Part shown: in pieces, positions 7,742 to 13,785 of the stretch | How positions within the stretch are numbered: the first letter of the stretch is position 1 | Layout of the letters: each line of letters starts with the position of its first letter | From: Mycobacterium sp. | GTDB taxonomy: Bacteria; Actinomycetota; Actinomycetes; Mycobacteriales; Mycobacteriaceae | Direction of reading: 5' to 3' | DNA length: 64,000 nt | NCBI GenBank assembly: GCA_020438865.1 | Contig: JAGQTU010000003.1 | Coordinates: 62,001-126,000 of the forward strand | Made by a program: the position numbers and the translations under genes | Notes under the pieces: model-generated | Told to the model about the DNA's origin: nothing | The model's input: only the letters and a program-made list of their open reading frames with translations | Databases searched by the model: none

Positions 7742-9037
7742 TCACTTTCTGAGCGAGGGGGCGACAGGGCGGCGGGCCGCGGGTGGGGGAGGGGAGGGGT
7801 TCATGGCCGCGTTCCCGTCCGGCGGGTAGCGGCGCTGGCGGCGGCGCTCGAACAACTCGGCCAGGATTTGGCGGCACTTCGCGTGACCGGGACCGTTGAG
7901 CGCGGCCCGGCCTGCATCGCGGGCCTTCTCGTGGTGGCGGTGCTCAGCGCGCGCCAGTGCTCGCTGGATGCGACGCTGGGCGAGTTCTTCGCGGACTCGG
8001 GCGTCGTCTGCGGCGGTGGGCCGCTCGTCCAGGGGGCCGTGGCTGGTGAGGATCGCGCCGAGCAGGCCGATTGGCTTGTGCGGATTGTCGGGGATGCTAT
8101 GTCCGGTTGCCAGCCAGTCGGTGATGAGCTGGTTGAGGTCTCGGGCGTTCCAACCGCGGCGGGCGGGGCCAGCCAGCAGCGTTGACCATGCTTCGGCGGA
8201 GTGTCTCCGCGCCCAGGGTGGCGCGTTGTCGTGGGCCCGCCAGGCCAGGGCCAGCCGGGTCCCCGCTTCGTCCGGGCCCACGCGCCGGCAGGCGCGCCGA
8301 CCGCGGCCCGAAGGGGTGCGGCGGGTAGTAACCACTCTCTGACGAGAGTTAAATCCTTTCAGGACCCTATCGGGTTGGGGTGTCATAGATGCGTTGTCGC
8401 GCAGGTCAATTGGGTTGTCGTGCAACACCCAGACCGAGGCCCAGCCGCGGCCGCGGTCACCGACGCGCCAGCTGGCCATCCGCTCGGTCAGTGTGCGCTG
8501 ACGGCCACGGAGCACCTCGGTGGCGACACCCAACAGGCGCAGGGCCTCATCGGCACGTTGCACCTGACGTAGTGAGAGCCCGGTCATTTCGACGAGGCGG
8601 GCGTTGGAAGGCCGGCAGTCCCGGCCAGTGCGGTGATCGGCGTGCGCCGCGCGTGCTGCCGCGACGGCCAACAGAGCGCTGCGGCTGATACCGCCGCTGC
8701 GCATTTGGGGGCGAATGTCTTTGTATCGCAGTTCGTATGCCGCGGGAACGGTGATGGTCAGCCAGTGCTCTCGTGATCTCCAGCAGGCGACGCCGCGATG
8801 GATTCCTTCGGGCAACTCCAGGACGACCCGTTGCGACGGCCGCCAGTCGCGGCAGGACCGTTCACCGCGCCGGGGCCGCCGCCGGGTTGTGGCGGAGACG
8901 GGCCGGGAGCGCAGGGTTCCTCGGCGGGGATTCGTCGAGGTGCAGCCGCGATAACTGCGCGGCGGCAAAAGGTTTGGGCGCCGCGGCGGTGCTGGACGCA
9001 CCTCAGGGCGTGCTTTAGTATTGAGGAGTCCTGACAC
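7742..9037 (-). CDS. Plasmid replication initiator-like protein
   Basis: 431 residues from GTG 9037, with GAGGGAG upstream. An Arg-rich N-terminal 65 residues leads into a conserved-looking core (LPEGIHRGVACWRS, LTITVPAAYELRY). A winged helix-turn-helix follows at about 145-185 (NARLVEMTGLSLRQVQRADE). The C-terminus is rich in Arg/His. The HTH, the position directly before dnaB, the antisense-RNA-like element over its start and the repeat array upstream together suggest a plasmid Rep protein. It is not close to the well-known pAL5000 RepA. It could otherwise be a helicase loader. Confidence 0.65.
   Translation of the reverse strand: MSGLLNTKARPEVRPAPPRRPNLLPPRSYRGCTSTNPRRGTLRSRPVSATTRRRPRRGERSCRDWRPSQRVVLELPEGIHRGVACWRSREHWLTITVPAAYELRYKDIRPQMRSGGISRSALLAVAAARAAHADHRTGRDCRPSNARLVEMTGLSLRQVQRADEALRLLGVATEVLRGRQRTLTERMASWRVGDRGRGWASVWVLHDNPIDLRDNASMTPQPDRVLKGFNSRQRVVTTRRTPSGRGRRACRRVGPDEAGTRLALAWRAHDNAPPWARRHSAEAWSTLLAGPARRGWNARDLNQLITDWLATGHSIPDNPHKPIGLLGAILTSHGPLDERPTAADDARVREELAQRRIQRALARAEHRHHEKARDAGRAALNGPGHAKCRQILAELFERRRQRRYPPDGNAAMNPSPPPPAARRPVAPSLRK
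8993..9021 (+). promoter_or_regulatory. Candidate sigma-70 promoter, antisense to rep
   Basis: TGGACG (8993-8998), a 17-bp spacer and TAGTAT (9016-9021) lie on the plus strand inside the 5' end of the minus-strand rep gene. Transcription would begin near 9028 and run across the rep start and leader. Confidence 0.4.
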
Positions 9038-9159
9038 GGACAACTCCCTCTCAAGGGCAGGCGCGTGGGTCGCCTGTAAGGGGCCGGCTGGTAACCGGCC
9101 TCGAACTCACACCGCGAATGCGAAGCCCTCGGGTCCACAGCCCGGGGGTATTCGCTTTT
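9028..9159 (+). ncRNA. Candidate antisense (counter-transcribed) RNA controlling rep
   Basis: About 130 nt between a plausible promoter (8993-9021) and a strong terminator hairpin (ending 9159), on the strand opposite rep. It covers the rep GTG (9037), its ribosome site and roughly 120 nt of leader. A second hairpin, GGCCGG (9082-9087)/CCGGCC (9095-9100), gives a two stem-loop RNA. This is the classic layout of copy-number control RNAs that pair with rep leader mRNA. No protein-coding frame is convincing here. Confidence 0.45.
9114..9159 (+). terminator. Rho-independent terminator of the antisense RNA
   Basis: GCGAAT (9114-9119) pairs with ATTCGC (9150-9155). Inside it CCCTCGGG (9126-9133) pairs with CCCGGGGG (9141-9148) through one G-T wobble, with a 7-nt loop. 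TTTT follows at 9156-9159. The T-run is only on the plus strand, so it terminates plus-strand transcription. Confidence 0.55.
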
Positions 9160-9293
9160 CGGGGCAAGACCCACGCGATCGTTTAGGTGAATGTCGGCTC
9201 AGCGCTAGGCGCTGAAGGTGGGATTCTTGATTGGCGTCACCGCCCTCTCTGCCGCTCGGGTGCCGATACGGGAACGAACTGGGGGAGTGGCGG

Positions 9294-9740
9294 TCAGGCG
9301 GCCGGCTGGCGGCGGCGCAGAAAGTGCTCGTCGGCTGCCAGCGGCTCGACGGGGACATCGCCGATCTCGGCCTGACGGCGCTCCTCGAATTGCCGCAGGA
9401 GGCGCTCGTAGACCGGCGTCAGCCGGCGGGCACGGTCACCCGGCAACTCGATGCCACCCCAGATTCCGTGGGTGGCCCGCACAGCGACCGCGTTGTAGGA
9501 GCACCGACCGCGGAACGGGCACGCCTGGCAGGCCATCACGGCCAGGTCCCGCCCGCCGATCTCGTTGCCGAACCACATCTCGATGTCGTTCTGGTCGACC
9601 GACTGGCAGGGCGTGGGCTCGTCAGATACAAAGAGCTTCACCCGCGGTCCGCGGTGTTCGGTCGGCGCCCCGACCGGCCGGCCCAATCGATAGTTGATGT
9701 CGTCGTCGACGTCGAGCGAAGGCAGAAAAGCTGTGGTCAT
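9294..9740 (-). CDS. WhiB-like iron-sulfur transcription factor
   Basis: 148 residues with the four WhiB cysteines C45, C71, C74 and C80 (C-Xn-C-X2-C-X5-C, bind a 4Fe-4S cluster) and the turn GIWGG at 92-96, followed by a basic tail. WhiB proteins regulate transcription, usually with a sigma factor, in response to redox or nitric oxide. AAGGGGAG lies just before ATG 9740. Its promoter region is the TTACCGG repeat array shared with the divergent HTH gene, which probably controls it. Plasmid-borne WhiB genes are common in actinobacteria. Confidence 0.92.
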   Translation of the reverse strand: MTTAFLPSLDVDDDINYRLGRPVGAPTEHRGPRVKLFVSDEPTPCQSVDQNDIEMWFGNEIGGRDLAVMACQACPFRGRCSYNAVAVRATHGIWGGIELPGDRARRLTPVYERLLRQFEERRQAEIGDVPVEPLAADEHFLRRRQPAA

Positions 9741-9761
9741 GGGGTCTCCCCTTTCTCCGAC

Positions 9762-9996
9762 TTACCGGTTCAGATCGGTAAGTTACCGGTCAAGTTACCG
9801 GAAATCTACCCCAAACGGTAAAAATCGGTAACTCGACACCGGCAACTTACCGGTTGCGGGCTGGGGGCGGTAACCGAGATGAGACCAAACAGCCAGTTCA
9901 AAGGTGTTATGGTGACCAAGTTCGCCGAGTCGTGAGGCCGCGAGATTTTTTCCCGGCGGACGGCTCGGAACCGGCAGGTTCCCGCCAAGTTACCGG
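9762..9996. promoter_or_regulatory. TTACCGG repeat array (operator or iterons)
   Basis: TTACCGG occurs at 9762, 9783, 9795, 9847 and 9990, and its reverse form CGGTAA at 9776, 9816 and 9826. Copies at 9776-9788 make a perfect palindrome CGGTAA-G-TTACCG. The array fills the gap between the divergent whiB-like and HTH genes. Its last copy (9990-9996) overlaps the region just before the HTH start, which fits autoregulation. Being beside rep/dnaB, it could also be the iteron part of a replication origin. Confidence 0.6.
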
Positions 9997-10020
9997 TTCA
10001 TGGGGCAGGATGAAGGCGAC

Positions 10021-10695
10021 ATGTCGATGCAACAGCTCGCTGGATGGGTGCGGGATCGCCGCGCCCAACTCGAGCTGACCCAGGAAGAGGTCGCGGCCCT
10101 CGGCCCGATGTCGGACAAGACGGTCCGCACTGTCGAGTCGGGGAGAGCTACCGGCCTGCGGCGACACACCAGGGCGGCGCTGGAGCGGGCGCTGCAATGG
10201 CAAACGGGCAGCGTGGTCGAGGCGATCGAGCATGGCCTCAAGCCGCAGCCCATCGCCGAGAAGACGCGGCCGTCCAAGCGGCGGGCCAATGCCGCACACG
10301 ACGCTGACGCGACACCGACGCAGTCCACCGCGCCGGCGGCGGAAGACTCGCTGGCCGACGTTGCGCCCTCGGCTACAGGGGACGATGCCGACGCGGGCCG
10401 CCCGCAGCCCGCAGCGCCCGTTGCGCCGGTTATCGAGACGGCATTCGTCAACGGGCCGGCTTCGGCCGGGGCGAGCTTCGCGGTAGCGCGTGCAGCGCTG
10501 AAACTTCGTAGCGCCGTTGGCCTTATGCGCGAAACCATGCCCGCATCACAGTTCGAGACGGCCTTGGCCGAACTGCTGGAGACCCAACGCGAAGCAGAGA
10601 TCGCTCTGAGTCAGGCGATGCAATGGATCGTCAATGACGACGCCAAGCGGCGTGAGGCAGGCCAACTGCTCTACGAGCTTCAACAACCGCTGTAG
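10021..10695 (+). CDS. Cro/CI-type HTH regulator
   Basis: 224 residues from ATG 10021, preceded by GAAGG; an in-frame ATG at 10000 would add seven residues but lies almost on the last operator copy. Residues about 1-60 form an XRE helix-turn-helix (WVRDRRAQLELTQEEVAAL, then TVRTVESG). An Ala/Pro linker and a C-terminal helical region follow. It probably binds the TTACCGG array and controls itself and the whiB-like gene, perhaps setting plasmid gene dosage. Confidence 0.75.
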   Translation: MSMQQLAGWVRDRRAQLELTQEEVAALGPMSDKTVRTVESGRATGLRRHTRAALERALQWQTGSVVEAIEHGLKPQPIAEKTRPSKRRANAAHDADATPTQSTAPAAEDSLADVAPSATGDDADAGRPQPAAPVAPVIETAFVNGPASAGASFAVARAALKLRSAVGLMRETMPASQFETALAELLETQREAEIALSQAMQWIVNDDAKRREAGQLLYELQQPL

Positions 10696-10722
10696 CGTCC
10701 CCGCTTACCGGCGGCGCCGGGC

Positions 10723-12087
10723 TCACCGGGCTTGGGGATAAGCCACATCCGGTGCCCAGAAACCGGGCAGGTACTCGATGTAGCCGTTGGGCGCCAACTG
10801 GCCGGCCGGAACCTGGATCACGTCGCGGACATCGACGGGCTGCTGCGGAGTCGGCCAAGGCTGAGCCGCGTCCAAGCCCTTGATCGACGGGGCCCACCGG
10901 CCGGGGCTGAGCTGCTCGTATCCGTTGGGGCCCAGGCCTTTCGGGGCGGTGGTCACCATGTCTGCGACATCGAGAGGGTGCTTTGCCGCACCGGGAGCGC
11001 TGCCGACGGGTAACCCGGGATCGGGGTAGTACAGGCCGGGTCCGATCTGCTTGGTCCCGTAAGGCGCCAGCTGTCCAGGCCCGACGTGGATCACCTTGTC
11101 CAGGTCCAGCCAGTAGCGAGGGTCCTTGCCGTGCGGCGGGTCTTGCGGCTTGGGCGATAGCGGAAGGTCGCCGCTGAGTTTCTGGATTCCGCTGTGCGGG
11201 TGCGGGGGAGGGGACTGGGGTTCACCGGCCACGTCGGGTCGGGCGGTGGCGGCGTACTCGCCGTAGCCCTGGACAGCCTTGGCGTTAAGGCTGGCGCGTT
11301 CGGCGACCAGTTGATTGATGACCGGGGTGTAGCGCCCCAGCGATCCGGGGGCGTTGTTGGCTGCCACCGCCATCCGCAGCCGTCGTTCGTTGTCGTCAAA
11401 CTCCTCTGGGGTGGGGACTGCGGATTTGGCTCGCGCGTAACTGTCCAGGTGACGGTCAATGGCGCTGGCCGCGGCACCGGCATGCTCGGCGTGACCGCCG
11501 TACCAGGTGCTCAGTTCTCGGATGCGCGCGCAGGCGTGCCCAGCGGCATCGGAGGACCAATGGTCTTCCACGTCGCTGGCCGCGCTCTGCAAGGCGGTGC
11601 TGGCGCTGTGCAGTTCGTCGGCGTGCGCACGTAACCAGGCTGCCGTGTCACTCAAGCCCGTGGTGCTGCTCTTGGCGTGAAGTAACTCGGCGATCGCCTT
11701 TCCATCCCCGGGGATGCCAGTCACCGCGGGAGCGGGAATCGGCGGAACTGTGAAGTCGGGCAGCGGGGGCAGCGACCCCGTGCCAGGGCGGGAGCCCACA
11801 CCGCCGGCACCGCCCAGCGCCGCGGCCGACGCGTCGTCGACCTCGGCGTAACTTGCGGCATCCGCGCTCAACCGCCCACCGTGATGTGCGGCGACCGCCG
11901 AGCCAAGTGCGCTGTTCGCGCTGACGGCCCCGGCGCGAGCAGCTAGCGTCGCGGCTATCGCGACCGATACCGGGTCCGCCGCCGCGGGATCCGCCGTCGC
12001 GGGCAGGCGGGTTGAATGCGACCCGGCCCCAGCAACCTGGCTACCTGCGGCTGCGACGGCATCAGGATCAATGCGTAGGGATACCAC
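10723..12087 (-). CDS. PE/PPE-like Esp protein with three C-terminal repeats
   Basis: 454 residues from GTG 12087, chosen because further upstream the frame runs into the divergent gene at 12247. The N-terminus (LRIDPDAVAAAGSQVAG) is PE/EspC-like. The centre is a PPE/WXG-like helical block (residues about 130-300, with HWSSDAAG and SAVPTPEEFDDNERRLRMAV) paralogous to the 3720 gene. The last 130 residues contain three copies of a motif near DVxDVIxVxxGQLAPxGYxxxxPGxW. It is the only Esp-like gene on the minus strand and is likely a secreted substrate. Confidence 0.65.
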   Translation of the reverse strand: MVSLRIDPDAVAAAGSQVAGAGSHSTRLPATADPAAADPVSVAIAATLAARAGAVSANSALGSAVAAHHGGRLSADAASYAEVDDASAAALGGAGGVGSRPGTGSLPPLPDFTVPPIPAPAVTGIPGDGKAIAELLHAKSSTTGLSDTAAWLRAHADELHSASTALQSAASDVEDHWSSDAAGHACARIRELSTWYGGHAEHAGAAASAIDRHLDSYARAKSAVPTPEEFDDNERRLRMAVAANNAPGSLGRYTPVINQLVAERASLNAKAVQGYGEYAATARPDVAGEPQSPPPHPHSGIQKLSGDLPLSPKPQDPPHGKDPRYWLDLDKVIHVGPGQLAPYGTKQIGPGLYYPDPGLPVGSAPGAAKHPLDVADMVTTAPKGLGPNGYEQLSPGRWAPSIKGLDAAQPWPTPQQPVDVRDVIQVPAGQLAPNGYIEYLPGFWAPDVAYPQAR

Positions 12088-12143
12088 CCCGTAAGCCCCG
12101 TTCTTTGCCCAGTTCAGCGTCGATTTCGCTGTCTCCAGCTTTC

Positions 12144-12161
12144 CAGGGTAGAGGGACCCTG
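12144..12161. promoter_or_regulatory. Inverted repeat in divergent promoter region
   Basis: CAGGGT (12144-12149) and ACCCTG (12156-12161) are reverse complements around a 6-bp centre, between the divergent genes starting at 12087 (minus) and 12247 (plus). It is a candidate operator; no regulator is assigned. Confidence 0.3.
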
Positions 12162-12246
12162 CCGCACTTGCTGCCACCCGGCAGCGAAGAACTCCCCAAT
12201 CGGAGGGCTGGCCGTAAGAAGTCCGACGCGGCCCAACACTGAAGGT

Positions 12247-12885
12247 ATGACAGGAGTGCACCCGGGCCAATTGACACCCAGGCCCACCGCCCGCACCGCC
12301 GCGACGGCACGCGACGAATGGGCGTGGTGGTGGGAACACGCGCGTACCGTCGCCCATCAGATCTCTCACGGCATCGCCCCGCCGACCGTCGCTGTCTGGG
12401 GTCCGGTCATGGAACCGGACGAGGTCGCCGTCATGACCGCCGAGGTCACCTACGCCCGCTTCTACGGCGGCGACGGCCACTACGAACGCACTGCCACCTA
12501 CCTTCTCGGCAGGCCCGCCCTGATGATCGGCGCTCTTGCCGCCACTACCGCGATCAACCACCGCCGCAGAGCCGTCGCCCGGCGCGACGCCGTTCCCACC
12601 TGGCGCGACGTACAGCACGCGCCGGTCATCGTCACCACCAAGCGCGTGCTGACGGCAACCGATGCCGGTTGGGAATCGGCCTGGTGGAACACGATCTGCG
12701 AGTTCCAGCCCGACCTCCCCTCTTGGACGCTGACCTTGGGTTTCGGGTCCGGATACTCACCGATGCGCCTGGCCGGTCCTGCCGCCCCCGCACTGTCGGT
12801 CTGGGCCGCCGCCGGCGTTCTCGGCCACCAATGGAGTGCCGATCCGCGTCTAGCTCCCCTTCTTGGAACCCGCGCGCGGCGCTGA
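12247..12885 (+). CDS. Conserved-type hypothetical protein, possible PH-like domain
   Basis: 212 residues. An N-terminal Trp-rich helical part (DEWAWWWEHARTVAHQ) and a middle hydrophobic segment (ALMIGALAATTAINHRRR) precede strands of the kind VIVTTKRVL, SAWWNTICEFQPD and WTLTLGFGSG. That pattern is like bacterial PH/GRAM-type small domains. It starts the plus-strand Esp-like block. I do not recognise a named family. Confidence 0.6.
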   Translation: MTGVHPGQLTPRPTARTAATARDEWAWWWEHARTVAHQISHGIAPPTVAVWGPVMEPDEVAVMTAEVTYARFYGGDGHYERTATYLLGRPALMIGALAATTAINHRRRAVARRDAVPTWRDVQHAPVIVTTKRVLTATDAGWESAWWNTICEFQPDLPSWTLTLGFGSGYSPMRLAGPAAPALSVWAAAGVLGHQWSADPRLAPLLGTRARR

Positions 12886-12932
12886 ATCTTGCCGTGGATG
12901 TAACTGGCCGCGCAGGCAGTTACCATCGAAGA

Positions 12933-13205
12933 ATGTCCACCGACAAGTTCGCTATGGAGCCAGAGGCGACCCTCAGTGGTCTGATGAGCGCCGGTCAGGA
13001 GCGTGCAGCCGCACTGGCGACCGGTTTGCCCGCCATCCAGGCCGGCAACTACACCGCCGGCTATGCGACCGCAGTTGAAGCCGTCCTTGCCGCCCACCAC
13101 GCCGCGCTCGCCGAGAAGACCGCGACGGGAACGGCCACTGCAGCGGCCTCTGTCGCCTCAACCGAGGCGGTCGAGAGCCAGTCAGCCGCGACCCTGTCGA
13201 CCTAG
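12933..13205 (+). CDS. Small helical WXG100/EspC-size protein
   Basis: 90 residues from ATG 12933. Ala-rich, with two helices (TLSGLMSAGQERAAALATGL and a stretch from VEAVLAAHHAALAEKT) and a disordered Ser/Ala tail. Size and composition resemble small ESX-associated helical-hairpin proteins, but it has no WxG and no clear YxxxD/E tail. It precedes a membrane protein and the large Esp-like gene in one run. Confidence 0.6.
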   Translation: MSTDKFAMEPEATLSGLMSAGQERAAALATGLPAIQAGNYTAGYATAVEAVLAAHHAALAEKTATGTATAAASVASTEAVESQSAATLST

Positions 13206-13224
13206 CTGACCCCGGAGCTTCGCG

Positions 13225-13785
13225 ATGACTAGCACCTGGACCCCGCCGCCTGGCCCACCTCCCGTGATGCCCGGCCCAGGAATGCCGCCCCCGCACAAGC
13301 CCAATGGGTCTAAGCGGGCGGCTATTGCCCTCAGCGCGGTCGCTGGCCTAGCCGCGGTCATCGCCGCCACCGCAGCGATCACCTACAGCGTCACTCGCCA
13401 GCCAGCAGCTTCCACCGGTTCAACCGCCTCCGTTGCCACCGCAACTGCTAGCCCTGAGCAGCAAGCCGCTGCGAAGAAGAGGGTCTGCGAATTGTTCGAC
13501 TCCGGGACCAAAGGACTAGCAGGCAAGGGCGGCGCACGTGTAGACGGACAGGTGAATGTCCCCGTGGTGCTTCGCATGGTGAATAGCGCATCGGCTGTGC
13601 AGAGTGCGCTGACTCCGGAGGTTCCGTCAGATGTTGACCAAGCAGCGCGTGAGTACGTCGCTCGGACCTTCGACCTGACAACCGAAGCGACAGGCGAGGG
13701 CAATATCGAGACCCTTAATCGGCTGAACGATGAGGCCATCAAGGCGATCGACTCGCTTGTCGGCGTCTGCAACCTGCCCCGGTAA
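13225..13785 (+). CDS. Pro-rich single-pass membrane protein with extracytoplasmic domain
   Basis: 186 residues. A 30-residue Pro-rich cytosolic N-terminus (PPPGPPPVMPGPG), one membrane helix (about 32-57) and a Ser/Thr linker lead to an outer helical domain with two cysteines (RVCELF and VGVCNL) that may pair. The domain resembles generic mycobacterial membrane-anchored proteins. Its TAA at 13783-13785 overlaps the next ATG (TAATG), so it is coupled to the large Esp-like gene. Confidence 0.7.
   Translation: MTSTWTPPPGPPPVMPGPGMPPPHKPNGSKRAAIALSAVAGLAAVIAATAAITYSVTRQPAASTGSTASVATATASPEQQAAAKKRVCELFDSGTKGLAGKGGARVDGQVNVPVVLRMVNSASAVQSALTPEVPSDVDQAAREYVARTFDLTTEATGEGNIETLNRLNDEAIKAIDSLVGVCNLPR

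Noticed and set aside
9071-9159. tRNA-like sequence with GGCTGGTAACC and two hairpins
   Set aside because: No anticodon arm of the right size, no T-loop GTTCGA and no CCA-compatible acceptor stem; the terminator-ended antisense RNA explains the hairpins better.
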